Shown here: positions 1 through 18,260 of the stretch, piece after piece
Position numbering within the stretch: the stretch's first letter is position 1
Layout of the letters: the number at the start of each line of letters is the position of its first letter
Source: Chloromonas sp. AAM2
Taxonomy: Eukaryota; Chlorophyta; Chlorophyceae; Chlamydomonadales; Chlamydomonadaceae
Assembly (NCBI GenBank): GCA_004335635.1
Contig: QAXH01006704.1
Coordinates: forward strand, 32,146 to 53,106
DNA: 20,961 nucleotides
Direction: 5' to 3'
The notes under the pieces: model-generated
The model's database searches: none
What the model was told of the DNA's origin: nothing
Seen by the model: the letters and a program-made list of their open reading frames with translations, nothing else
Program-made: the position numbers and the translations under genes

Positions 1-90
1 ACTGCAGCCCACACCATGCATCGTGGGAGGATACTGCAGCCCACACCATGCATCGTGGGAGGATACTGTAGCCCACACCATGCATCGTGG
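1..90. repeat. 32-bp tandem repeat, 2.8 units
   Basis: The units at 1-32, 33-64 and 65-90 are almost identical; the third differs at one base and is truncated. Each contains CTGCAG or CTGTAG and ATGCAT. On the transcribed minus strand each of the first two units reads ...GGGCTGCAG, a possible splice acceptor. The array may extend beyond the left edge. Confidence 0.9.
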
Positions 91-297
91 ACTGCTGCAT
101 CTGCTTGTTACTGTGCCCTCACTCTGAGGCCACTAGTTTTCGTGTATGCCAAACCAGCACAATGAATATCCTGGGATAGCTACAGACACAGACGAAGTAC
201 ACCAAGTAACGCTGCATATGCAAGTTACACTGCCGAGAGAAGATTGAATTTCACATGCTGTGACATGGCCACGTGCGGCTGTACCCCCCTGACCCAC
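1..297. other. Left-edge WDR27 intron sequence
   Basis: This stretch continues the intron that follows WDR27 exon 15. Apart from the tandem repeat at 1-90, I see no exon, RNA gene or element in it. Short open frames on both strands lack flanking splice signals and family similarity. Confidence 0.6.
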
Positions 298-830
298 CTG
301 GTGCTTGGCCAGGGGCAGTTTGAGCACACGTGCTGTCTTGTCAGCCGAACAGGTCAGCAGACGCGACCCGTCGCCTGCAATTGGCAAAACGTGTGGGCAT
401 GTGAGGGGTTACATGAGCTGGTGCAATGGTTGGATGTGTGCAGGGATTGCGGGAGGCCTACAGGAAGCATGCCAGCAAGACGGGCACCAACAGAGTAGTA
501 CGTGGGTGTGCTGGTGTCCATGCCACAATAGCCTAGAAAGGGAAAGAGACTAGCCTAGAAAGCGACTATGAAGCGCTACTTGCCATGCCCGCAACTGGCA
601 CTACTAACCTGTGAGGGCCAACTTGGACCCACACTGATCGTCGCACTTGTCGCCGTCACACCAGATTCCAAGTTTGTGTTGATAAAGAGGTGCAAATCAG
701 CCCCTGGTGACCCGCCCCCCCCTTTATGGATAGGATACCACCTGAGGATCAGAGCATTACCTGAGAATTTCAATCCCAGCACGGCCCCCAGGTGGAGCTT
801 CGCCCTGGGGTCACTGAGCCTGGCCCCCTC
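298..830 (-). other. WDR27: WDR27 exons 14-15: start of the second propeller
   Basis: Exon 14 (830-761) encodes EGARLSDPRAKLHLGAVLGL followed by KFS and one base. Exon 15 (374-298) supplies the next two bases and DGSRLLTCSADKTARVLKL followed by PLAKHQ. Joined, they give KFSGDGSRLL, matching the human YSGDGQWLA strand. Exon 15 ends at CAG-GTGGGT in phase 0. The next exon is not visible in bases 1-297, so the remaining WD repeats lie outside the window. Confidence 0.78.
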
Positions 831-3800
831 CTGCAGTACAACAGGGGGGCCTGGGTGCAGCGGGTACTGACGGGCAGACAGCAACTGCCTGAAACGGCAC
901 AGACACGTGCAACACGTGATCGTGTCACAAGGGTCTTAATTCATGTCTGTGTGTCAGCACCACACCATCATTACATGGCCAGCTGCCTGCAGCGCTGCGG
1001 TCCAGGCACTGAGCAGCCGCCGACATCACCTCCCTAAACAAAGCACGAGCATGGTTGTTTCACGAACGTCTGGTCTTATGTTTGAGATGAGCACTTGGGC
1101 TGGCTTCTACACAAGGGATGTTGTAAGGACATGATAAAAGGCAGGCCCAACCTGCTCGATAATTGTACAAGGAAGGACTTGATGATTGTACAAAAAGCTC
1201 TGCTGGTGTTATGGCCTGCCTGGTATCTCGGCAGACGCGAGAGGTATGAGCCACATGTCACCTTCCTCCAAGTGGTGTTGGTCCCAGTGTAGGTGACACT
1301 CATGTGTGTTCAAACAAGATGTGGTGGTAGACGCTGGTGTACTGCCAGTAGGCATGGCAAGTTTGAGGCGAGTTCTTGCGTTACTGATCTAACTAACCGT
1401 CCGCCCAACCTACTTTTGTTTCTGGGCTTTGCTCATGGATAAAAACCAAGCAAGCCCGCTTGCCTTGCCCTTTGCTCGAGGCACCTGCACCAGCTGACGA
1501 CTGCACAAGCGTCTGGCAAACCATAATACTGCACCCTTCCCTTCAAGCCCGTTCCCCTTTGTTATGCCCAGCTTCTGACGGATAACCAGGCCAGTTTGGG
1601 CTGGTAAAGCTTTGTTTTGTTTTGATTGTTTTTGTTGTTTTTGTTTTAGGCCAGTTTCATGGTCACGTGTGTCTGGCAAGCCACTGTGCTGCATCCTGGC
1701 CAGTCCACCTGCCTTGCCACCTGGTTCACGGGTGCAGGCCTGGGTTCCAGCTTGACAGGAGCGGGCGGCGGCCGGCCCATCTTAACTGTAGGCTGCACGT
1801 AGCCATACCCGCTGGATTTGATCTGACGGTGGAACACAACAGGCTTGTCCTGCAGGGCAGCAAGAGCGGGTGAAGAGATTTTATTGTGTTCTCTTGTCCG
1901 CTGGGGGAGCACTGTTCTCTCCTGTCTGCAAAGCATAAGCATATTATGCACCATGGAAACGACAGGCTTGTCCTGAAGGGTGACAAAGGCGGACGTACTC
2001 TGCTGTGTTCACCAACTTTGCTGGAGAGGGGGAGGGAAAATGTGTTGAGAGTCTCAAGGGTGAAGTAGGCCTGTTGAATGCCAGCCTTGCGGTAGGACTG
2101 GGCTAGCTACTGGCTTGGCCTGAAGCAGAAGATTGTCAGGCTGTTGCAATAATGTTTGTACTGCAAAGGATTGACGCAGCGCTGCTGTCCGGTGGGTCAT
2201 TTGGTGGCTGTTGTGAACGCTTCCCACGTCACACAGTCGTGGCCCGAGGCTTACCCTAGGCTACCCTAGCCTCACCCTAGCATCACCCACCTGCAGTGGC
2301 CTCTGCCTTGCCTGCCCTAGCCTTACCCTAGGCTACCCTCGCGTGCGCACTCCTATACCCACCTGCAGTGGCCTCTGCCTTGCCTACCCTAGCCTTACCC
2401 TAGGCTACCCTCGCGTGCGCACCCCTCTACCCACCTGCAGTGGCCGCTGCCTTGCCCCGGGTTTTCCGCTGGGCGAGTTGGTGCTGCTGCTGCGCTGCAG
2501 ACCGGCCACAGGCGGCAACCTCACCTCGCCACTGGGCTTCTTGGCAGCCTCTGGCTGGCCTACAGACACCAAACACAAGATACTACTTTAGTAGTGGGTT
2601 CCTAATGGACGTGTGTGGCTTTGCATATTCTTTTTGGCGCCAGACCTATGAACATCCACGTGCAAGGGCACCAAACGTTGGTGACCGATTCAAATGGTTC
2701 CAATGGCAAAGGCACTCCTCACTATCCACCAGGCCCCCCTGCTGTGGAACCCCTCGACACCAAACGCGCAAGGTACTTCTTTGGCTCCGTGATCTTTATC
2801 ACTAAACAGCGTACTCCTTAGGTAGCAGTAAGGTGACAAGTAAGAAGAGGCACTGCAGAATACTTGACCGTTGTCGCTCACCGTGAATACTTCACACGGC
2901 CACCACATCCACACAGGCTGCAGTCGCAGGCTCCTAGCTGGCCTTTAAATGAGAACCATGGCACCAGCAGCAATCTAAAGGCTCAGCTCCTGTCCTTGGC
3001 TTACCATCAACAGCCTTATGCCAGGCATGGGGGCTGTGTCTTCCACCACCACCGCCATCACGCCCACCACCGCCTTCAACATAGGAACGATTAGGCTAGG
3101 TAGGTGCATACTGTATACACCTACCTTCAGAAGCCTTGTGCCAGGCATTGGCCTTGCTTCCGCTGCTATCACCGCCGGCCCGCACAGGCGATGCTGACCG
3201 CACCCTGGACTGGCCGGACCCCGCTCCACTAGTCCCACCACTGCTGCTGCTGGGGCTACGGGGACCATCAAGACCGGCCTGTGGCATGGTGCATGCACAC
3301 TGAATGCATGACACTAGCATTACATGGACCGCATGCACACAAGGCCCCGGATCAGATGGCTGCATGCAACAGTAACTAGAACCCCATTCTTCTTACGGCC
3401 CTCTTCCTTGAGCCGCACCACGAGCGGGGACATTATGGGCCTAGCCCTTTGCTACGTTAATAGACCACTGAACAAGATGGGTTTTCCAGCTAGCCAAGTT
3501 GAATGGTCATGCAGGACAAAACAAGCAAACCTCTCTCTTCAAGCCTTGTGATGGACTTCCCCCAAGTAATCAGATGCATGTGATGAACCGTTTCAGCTTG
3601 TCTTGTGCGTCTGATTGTCACAAGCCTCACATGAGACCACGGCAGTCTTGGATTAAGTCCAAAGGATTGCCCATTCTACTTGAGCCACACCCACCATTAA
3701 CGGCGAGTTGGCGGGTGGTGCACAGGTACTGAACACCGACAGTAGCAGTGGCACAGGAGGGGCGCTGGGTTCCCTTGACTGGCCACTGCCCTGTGGACCG

Positions 3801-6800
3801 TCAGTGGGGCGGGTCTGGTCGTGACCCTCTGACGCGCCGGGCCCGTAGCGCAGAGCGTGGTGCGCCGCAAGAGCATTCCGGACACCTGCTGACAACACGT
3901 CAAGCAAGAGTAAGAGTATGGTGAGTTATGATGGGTGGAACCGTGTTGACACGTAGGGTGGCGAGCATTCTTCAGACCTGAAAGCAGCGTGATAAGGGCA
4001 AGGGTTAGGACCTGGTCCGGCCAACAGTGCACCCGCGGGGTTGGCTTGGCCCACCCCCCCTCCCCACCCTAATGCTCCTTGAGTACCACCTCAACATGGG
4101 GATGCACCTGAGTGCCGCCTTGATGTGGCGATATGTTGAGCAAAGGAAGAATCTACAACACATAACACTTTGGAGCGGAATACAAACCCGGATCTGACAC
4201 CTAGGAACAGGCCTGGCCTTGTGTGGCGGTTGTGGTCGATTGTGAGGCAGCTTGTCGCGGTTGATTGTGGGAAGAGCACGTGGTACATGGCAAGTGCAGC
4301 ATGGAAGCACACCCAAACAACTTCAGCACCTGCTGGCGACACATTCAAAGCTGAATCTGGACCTGGAATGCAGAACTGAAGATAAAGAACCGAAATCAGG
4401 AGCAAATAATCATCTTCTGCTTCTCTATTTCCAGCCTGCCCTTTCCCACACACCCCCACACACCAGGCAGTGGTCTGGGTCGGGCACTAAGCACGTACAC
4501 ATCCGGTCCTGTTGCCGACGTACAGCAGCAGTACATGTACTGCCCATGTGACGCCAGCGCGTAGGCGTAGGCGCATGGCACCTCCACGTCAGGCAGTGCA
4601 TGCAGTGACACCTGGTCCTGGGTGGTCAGGGGGCAGCTGCAAACACAGGAAACTGGTTCGTTGAAACAGCCAGAGTTGTTTGTTTTACCAATTTACCAGA
4701 GATACAGGAACGTCCTTTGTCAGCACAGCTTTGTTTGCTTAATGGCAGGGTGCAATAATGACACAACGGCAGTCGATGTGGTCAGGAAGTCTGTATGGTA
4801 CATAGTTGCACACGAGAGGCGAGCCGACCTGGCATGCAAGCTGGCATGGGTCCATGATGACCGTATGTTATGTGATGACCACACTCAGTCCTGTCAAGGC
4901 AGCCTCTTTATCATACAGACAACAAACATGGCCAACAGCTGTGCCTTGCCAGTACAACTCGACCTTGGACAGTCATAAGTGACAATGGAAGGCACAGGTA
5001 GGGGCGGTTAGGAACAAGGCGTGTCCTCACCTTAGCAGAGCTCCCAGGCTGAGTCCCGTCCCCGCATAGTAGTGCGCCTGGAGCAACTCGTAGCTGTGGG
5101 TGTCGAGCACGCACAGACCACGCATGCAACCAACCTGCACCCAGACGGATACACCCTAAGGACGGTCGCATGCCCGGAATTCAAGTGTGTCAGAGCTGTC
5201 AGAGAGGCATGCATACGTGCAGGAAAAGCAGGAGAGTTATGCTGGGGAACCAGCGGAGTGAAGACCACGCATGCAACCATGCAGCTGGGCAGCCGTACAG
5301 ATGGCGTGTCAAGGATACAAGGAGCATTCACGACAACAATCAGCAAGGTGTAGAATATCAATAACAGCCAGCAGGGTGTAGAATAGCTCTCATGCCACCC
5401 ACCAGACTGGCTTCTTCCAGCATTTCAACGCACTTGGGAAGGCAGAAGCGACAAGCAGGACAAGTAGAAAGTAACAAAACAACAAATCCACAATCTGCTT
5501 GCAACGAGACGGCTAAGTAATACACACCGGATTCCTAAGACAGCTGTACTGCAACTATGCTGGCGTCCAACCGGGCCACGCCCTGGCAGCAACGTACCAG
5601 CAGTCTGGGGCTCTCTCCCAGCAGCCCAGATGGTCCATCCGGCAGGCCTGTCCTCAGCCTCGAGTAGCTGAGCCCTATGATGCCATCACCACACGCCACG
5701 CTAGGAGTGGAAGGCTCTGCCTGCAAGCAGCCATCCCCGCCCCCACCACCACGCCCGCCTCTCCCGTCCCTGCCCCAGCCCGCGCCGCCCCGGACTCCGG
5801 TATGTGTGCCCAATCTACCAGCCGCTGCAGCAGCGGTGGCAACTGGTCGCACCACTCTCGGCCCCGTCTGCGCCGTGTTAACCGCTGCAAGGGATGCGGC
5901 GTGTGCGTGTGCAGCCTGGGACGCGCGGCACAGCTGCTTGGCGACATCCGCAACCTATAAGACACAAACGTACGAACGACTTGGTTACAAATGCATTGGT
6001 TGCTTGTATCGATAGAAGGCAAAGGCACCGTTGTCTTCCACGTTGTCTACCAATCTACACAACCAAGTCAGATTCCGGAACTTCACTGACGTCGAGTCCA
6101 GCTGGATTTTAAGCACCGTACAGCAAGTTGTCCCCCTCTCATTCGTGTTGTCCTGCCTTGCTCCTCTCCCACATGGGCCCTGAATTGCACAGGCAACACC
6201 ATCAGCCTTTCCTGTGCTTTACCTGTAGGCAGCGGCACACAGGTAGTGTGTTTAGGTCGAAGAAGCGCACTACCCCGTCTGCCGCCCCCAGGGCACAGCG
6301 GAACGAGCACGGGTCAATGGCCGCACACAGGAGCGCTGAGGCAGTCAGCACAGGGCTCTGCGAGGGCACAGCGGAACGAGGAGGAATTGGTGGCCGCACA
6401 CAGGAGCGCTGATGCATTCAAAACAGGGCTCTGCAAGCGCACAGCGGAACGAGGAGGGGCCGGTGGCGGCACACCAGCAGTCAACACAGGGCTCTGCGAG
6501 GGCACAGCTGAACGAGCATTTACACGATGATATGGTTGCCCAAGAGATTCATGGGGCTTTAAACACCGATGGCGAGGGCGTAGCGAGGCTGCCCCAGTCG
6601 CGTGTTTAGCGTTGTCTTCCACCAGCCGCCTCCCAGTGCCTTCCACTACTACTGGGCATGCCACAGCTGCTCGTGGGATGGCAACCATTGAAATCATCTG
6701 GTTGCGCTAATCTGAGCACGGAGAGTGCAGGTGCTCTGCCGGTATTCTTTTGCTCGCCTACTACAGCCTCGGCGCCTACACAATAACCACGCACTACCAC

Positions 6801-9187
6801 ATTGTCGCAGCGGCGGTGCTCTATTTGGTGGAAATCACAAATGGGCCGTCAGAGATCTCCAGAACAGACCAACCTTGGGCACCCTCGTTGCCCTCTAATC
6901 ACTTCTCTCGACTGCTTTGCAGCCTTTCCATGATTGCGCTGCTGTCGTGAGAGAGTGCAGTGCCATCCGTGTACGAGTACAAAACCCTGGTTGCGATCGC
7001 AGCAGCCTCCAATAGTTGATCTCCAGAACAGACCAACCTTGGCAGCCGTTGCGAGTATTAGATGGCCTAGAGCTTTTGTTGCATCATCCAGCGCAGCACT
7101 AGTCGTGAATCCTCGGCAGTTGCTTGTCTCTGCACTCGCAGGTGGCTTTTGAAATCGCAGCTTGGCCCGCCCTAGCTTCAACAGCCTTGGCTGGCATGTC
7201 CCATGCTTGGAATGGAATCGCATGCAACACAGACAGACCCGAGCACCTCCACTCTCACGTAGCTGTCCGGGGTCAAATTTTTAACACATGAACAGTTCCT
7301 GCCTATGACCTCCTTTCTCCCCTGCTGGCTTGCACCTCTCTTTCCTTCTGGCTAGCACCATGGAGCAACGGCCAAGTCATTGCCGCGAAGGGTTCAAGCG
7401 CCTGTCTACCATACCACGCCTAACTGGCCCGGGTGACTTGAGCTGCACGCCTTCCCTAGTGCAATTTGTCTCGTCACAGCCTGTTTATGCCCCTCAAACG
7501 TCCTAAACGGGTTGCGATTCAGCGGCAAGGTTAGTGCGACTCAGGCACAGACAAAGGTCCAGAACAGCGTTGGGTGGGATTACATGTCTAGCGCCACTCA
7601 CTGCTCTCCAGTGTCAGCTGTAGCTGCTACTCACAGGTGCCTACTAACCTGCTCATCTCGTACATCAGGTTACGCAAAGTCAAAGCAGCATGAAGTCAGT
7701 TTCAAGATCCAGAACATGCCAGGTTCAAGTCAGTTGCCTGGTGTGAACTTTCTGCTCTCCAGCATCAGGCATACCTGCTCACCTCATAGACCAGTGCCCC
7801 TATCTCCATATCCCACAGCCTGTATGTGCGGTCCTCCCCGCATGTGAGCAGCCAGTGCGGCTGGTGGGGGGAGCAGGAGACAGCGGCAAGCACATTGCCA
7901 CGGTGACTCTCAAGCCTGTGTGGGTGGGGCACACAGAACACGCCATGTCATCATCAACATGTTGCCATGTCATCTGCTTGTGCAAGCATTTAGCACTTCT
8001 ACATTCACAACTCAAATGCAGCGAAAAAGTCTTGGTTACACCAGCACCAGAGCCCATACCGACGTACTCTCACATTCTCACACTGTCCCCACACACATTC
8101 ACACACTCTGACCCACCTTCCCACACTCTCACCCACACTCCACAACCACACTTTTACCCACTTCTACCCACATATCCACACTCTCACTCATTCTCACACG
8201 CACCTGAGTGAGTGAGTGAGATGCAGCAGCTCAAACACATGCACCACCTCCCCTGCACACACCACCAGCCTGTTGGTCTCGCCACATAACGTTAGGGCAT
8301 CCACGTGCCCCAGCCCCCCTGACACATGCAGCGGTGGGCTGGTGACTGCTCCCGCCAATCCACCCTGCCCCGACCCCAGTCCTGCCCGCAACCCTGCTCC
8401 TGCTGTTGCTCCAGCCCCCGCTGCTCCTGCTGCTGCAATAAACAGAGGCTGCAGCCGCCATAGCACGACGGACTGCCTGGTGGCCACTGCGAGCACTGAC
8501 TCCGGCAGCTGCCTCGCTCTGCCTTGAAGAGTACCGGGCTGAGGATCACTGGTGCCTGCATGCATCATCAATACATGGCTTTCCGTGTACTGCAGTTTTG
8601 CAGCTTGTCACGCGTGCATGAGCTGCGGGATGTCATTGAATCACCCAATGCGAAGTCTTGGTTGCCTGCAATGGTCTCGGCCTGATCCTTTTGCACGTAT
8701 AGTTCACCCATGCCCTGTGTATCGGTACGGCCTGGTCGGTCGGCTTGTATGTACGCCACCCTTCCCTCGCTTAGAGTGCCAGCACAGCCTGGCTTGGCCA
8801 CTGCTTTGCAAAGCTTCCTGTGTCATAAGCCATACGCTGAGGTGTGTCTTCCGTGCCCTGAGAAACATGTTGGGAATTCAGCCTGCATGCGCACCTATTG
8901 TGGCTTGGCCCAGGGCTAGCGCTGTGACCACACCCTCCTGGCTCTCACACGACAGCTGTAATGGCTCAGCTGAGAGCTGCAGCAAGCACGCAACCTCGAC
9001 AGCACCAGTGTGCGCCACTGCCCAAGCCACATGGGTACCTGTCAGGCAAGGGTATAAAATCGGTGGATGCGCCAAGGTCGGCAAACGGAGCCTCGTCAGC
9101 GGTTGCTTCTCGCGTACCATCTGTCGCGACCAATGGCGATGGCTGAGTCCCTTCTTCGCCCGCGATTGCGACCACTTCGACATCCAT
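298..9187 (-). CDS. WDR27: WDR27-like WD40-repeat protein, 15 exons, 3' end beyond the left edge
   Basis: Spliced gene read right to left. Exons: 9187-9118, 9038-8895, 8555-8204, 7915-7783, 6357-6223, 5954-5598, 5134-5031, 4636-4464, 3888-3695, 3278-3125, 3073-3005, 2559-2435, 1849-1721, 830-761, 374-298. All introns are GT-AG and every phase matches, giving 762 codons without a stop. The assignment rests on remembered human WDR27. An N-terminal WD block leads to the repeat with LLTCGEDRTYRLWD (residues 211-224). Next come GAADGVVRFFDL (about 257-268) and RGLCVLDTHSYELLQ (about 402-416). A Ser/Gly/Pro linker ends in the hallmark KPVVFHRQIKSSGYG (672-686). GLKFSGDGSRLLTCSADKTA then opens the second propeller. 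The start ATG at 9187 opens the first exon with a phase that fits exon 2; no start further upstream was tested. WDR27 is a poorly characterised scaffold-type beta-propeller protein. Roughly 200 C-terminal residues should lie left of the window. Confidence 0.85.
1850..1978 (-). repeat. Duplicated acceptor and start of WDR27 exon 13
   Basis: The exon 13 start, CTGCAG then GACAAGCCTGTTGTGTTCCA, has a second copy 123 bases upstream: CTTCAG then GACAAGCCTGTCGTTTCCA, with exon base 1 at 1972. Similarity extends into the preceding intron (GCnnnTGnCnCCCTnCAG). The 123 bases between the copies are open in the exon 13 frame. Confidence 0.75.
2249..2460. repeat. 72-bp tandem repeat carrying the WDR27 exon 12 donor
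   Basis: The segment CCCACCTGCAGTGGCC(T/G)CTGC recurs with its CTGCAG at 2291, 2363 and 2435, exactly 72 bases apart, followed by CCCTAGCCTTACCCTAGG. On the minus strand each copy reads GGCCACTGCAG-GTGGGT, the 3' end of exon 12 with its donor. The rightmost copy belongs to the exon; the other two lie in the downstream intron. Confidence 0.88.
4464..6357 (-). other. WDR27: WDR27 exons 5-8: rest of the first propeller
   Basis: Exon 5 (6357-6223) encodes SPVLTASALLCAAID... and a WD strand GAADGVVRFFDLN. Exon 6 (5954-5598) is the longest, 119 codons. It begins VADVAKQLCRASQAAHAH, has an Arg/Gly-rich run near residues 335-353, and ends GESPRLL at a GTACGT donor. Exon 7 (5134-5031) continues VGCMRGLCVLDTHSYELLQ..., which aligns well with the human segment around VGLFVFNLANLELEA. 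Exon 8 (4636-4464) has CAYAYALASHGQYMYCCC, resembling the next human strand. A TTGCAG acceptor gives the only phase-compatible start of exon 8. Confidence 0.8.
6291..6520. repeat. 63-73-bp tandem repeat derived from WDR27 exon 5 and its acceptor
   Basis: GCACAGCGGAACGAG-type blocks begin near 6293, 6366, 6437 and 6500. CAGGGCTCTGC blocks lie at 6351, 6424 and 6487. On the minus strand the second set reads (CG/TT)GCAG-AGCCCTGT, the exon 5 acceptor and first codons. The copy at 6357 is the one that keeps the WDR27 frame; the others lie in intron 4. Confidence 0.85.
6358..7782 (-). other. WDR27 intron 4 (1425 bp)
   Basis: This is the largest WDR27 intron. Besides the exon 5-derived repeats it holds a 25-bp direct repeat (6854-6878 and 7018-7042). 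Near 7606-7656 there is a decayed copy of the exon 4 donor region: CTGCTCTCCAG...ACCTGCTCATCTC, compared with the true edge at 7750-7786. No independent gene was recognised. Confidence 0.6.
6854..7042. repeat. 25-bp direct repeat, copies 164 bp apart
   Basis: The sequence starting GATCTCCAGAACAGACCAAC is identical for 25 bases at 6854-6878 and 7018-7042. Flanks outside the 25 bases do not match, so this may be the remnant of an older duplication or of element ends. Confidence 0.8.
8065..8203. repeat. CA-rich low-complexity tract in WDR27 intron 3
   Basis: Irregular repeats of CACACTCTCACCCACA type fill the intron directly behind the exon 3 donor. They resemble the purD intron 4 minisatellite in composition but have no fixed period that I can see. 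Confidence 0.7.
8206..8220. repeat. GAGT microsatellite at the coding end of WDR27 exon 3
   Basis: GAGT is repeated almost four times. On the coding strand it reads CTCACTCACTCACTC and encodes LTHSL, ending within two bases of the GTGCGT donor. A gain or loss of one 4-bp unit would shift the reading frame. Confidence 0.75.
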
Positions 9188-10195
9188 GCGTAACCTTGGC
9201 ACGACCCGGCTTGCATGGGCTGTCTACCATGCATGCGACATGGGCTGCACTCTGAACTCTATGCGAGCTGCCGTCGCCCCGGCCAATGCACTGCTGTCTA
9301 TGTCTTGTCTGCTGGCATGAGCGGTCTTTGGGTCATAAGCCGGGCTGTCATTGATTGAAGATTCGGACGGGATTGATAAGTGCGCAACATCGGACTTCAG
9401 GTTCTGCCCGGTGTTCAGCTTGCAGGCAGTAACATTGTTGTATTTTTGTTCAACGTTCTACTGAATTGTAGGCAGCACCTGCTGTAGCAATGTCAATGTC
9501 ACACTGTCACCTTGCATGTCACACTACAAGGCACAGCATCAGTGCTTTTGTCTAAGCTGGCAATGACATCAAGAAAGGGCTGGGGAGAAGTAGCTCACAG
9601 AGAGAAAGAAAGTCAGTAGTTGCAGTTCCACCATACAACAACCTATTGCTAGCTTCCACCTTACATGAGAATCATGAACAGCACTTGAATGGCAGAAATC
9701 AATACAGCTTAGTTCATTTCCATCATAACATCACACAGGAACGTTGAAACGTAACATAAATAACCCACTGTTGGGCAGACTTCAAGTGAGGGTCAAGCTT
9801 CTACAGCTGGGGGGTAAGCTTCTGGTAGCATGGGGCAACCCAGAACAAGCGGTTGCTCAGCTGGTATGCTATGCCAGACGGCACCTTCTTGCAAGCCTAC
9901 ATAGCCTCTCTCATACTTCCTATTGCTCAAGGCAGTCGGCCAAGACATTGCTGGTAGTGGGTGCGGGGGGGAGAAGCGGGGCTTGGAGGGGGAGGGGTGA
10001 GAGGGGGCACGGTTCGCAGCACGCTGTTGGCCCATGTTCAGGTCGGGTTCTGGGATGTTGGTGGTGGTGGGTGTCGGTTTCAGTGCTTGCCGCATGCAGT
10101 AAAAGTGGATCTGTGTGTTTGGGGCGAGAAGGGGTGCAAGGCTTAACGCACGCCGTTGACGTGGACAGGCTCGTATATCCCGTGTCATGCCCTGT
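9188..10195. other. Intergenic region between the WDR27 start and the purD stop
   Basis: About 1 kb with no supported gene. The left part should hold the WDR27 promoter and 5' UTR, transcribed leftward. The right part, about 9640-10195, is the likely purD 3' UTR. Plus-strand open frames here, such as 9744-10256, run antisense to the purD 3' UTR and show no family similarity or splice support. I see no clear TATA box. Confidence 0.6.
9661..9665 (-). terminator. Putative poly(A) signal TGTAA for purD
   Basis: TTACA on the plus strand is TGTAA on the purD strand, 531 bases beyond the stop. TGTAA is the common volvocalean polyadenylation signal, and I find no other copy between the purD stop and the WDR27 start. 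The cleavage site is not visible. Confidence 0.5.

Positions 10196-18260
<8,065 letters not shown>

Larger units (their letters stand above)
1721..3888 (-). other. WDR27: WDR27 exons 9-13: low-complexity linker and the SSGYG motif
   Basis: Exon 9 (3888-3695) contains LLLSVFSTCAPPANSPLM, similar to the human SVPASSCVLPTSPLYLG segment. Exons 10 (3278-3125) and 11 (3073-3005) are Ser/Gly-rich and share an AWHKA(S/V)(E/D)G ending. Exon 12 (2559-2435) encodes a basic, Ser/Pro-rich stretch ending GARQRPLQ. Exon 13 (1849-1721) carries KPVVFHRQIKSSGYGYVQP, the best single family marker in the window. The exon 13 donor (CAG-GTGGCA) is weak. A donor 12 bases further (CAG-GTGGAC) would add four in-frame residues. 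Confidence 0.78.
7783..9187 (-). other. WDR27: WDR27 exons 1-4: N-terminal WD repeats
   Basis: Exon 1 (9187-9118) encodes MDVEVVAIAGEEG... and ends in phase 1. The 79-bp intron 1 (9117-9039) is the shortest in the gene. Exon 2 (9038-8895) encodes THVAWAVAHTGAVEV..., which matches the first strand block of human WDR27. Exon 3 (8555-8204) holds ESVLAVATRQSVVLWRL, then an Ala/Gly-rich loop of about 40 residues, then a WD unit with NRLVVCAGEVVHVFEL. Exon 4 (7915-7783) holds a textbook WD40 repeat: HRGNV start, GEDRTY, RLWD end. The 2+1 split Arg codon at the exon 3/4 junction supports the model. The Ala/Gly loop is longer than I would expect in the animal protein. Confidence 0.82.

Noticed and set aside
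576..760. Possible extra WDR27 exon encoding LHLFINTNLESGVTATSATI
   Set aside because: Splicing exon 14 directly to exon 15 restores the family strand KFSGDGSRLL. Including this block would break that match.
2249..2340. Telomere-like CCCTAG/CCCTAA repeats
   Set aside because: The CCCTAG words are part of a 72-bp tandem unit within an intron and do not form a telomeric array.
9050..9058. TATA-like GGTATAAAA on the plus strand
   Set aside because: It falls inside WDR27 intron 1 on the opposite strand, with no plus-strand gene downstream, so it is probably chance.
8552..9193. 213-residue plus-strand open frame
   Set aside because: It lies antisense to WDR27 exons 1-2 and intron 2, whose phases and family match are consistent. 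The plus-strand product resembles nothing known.
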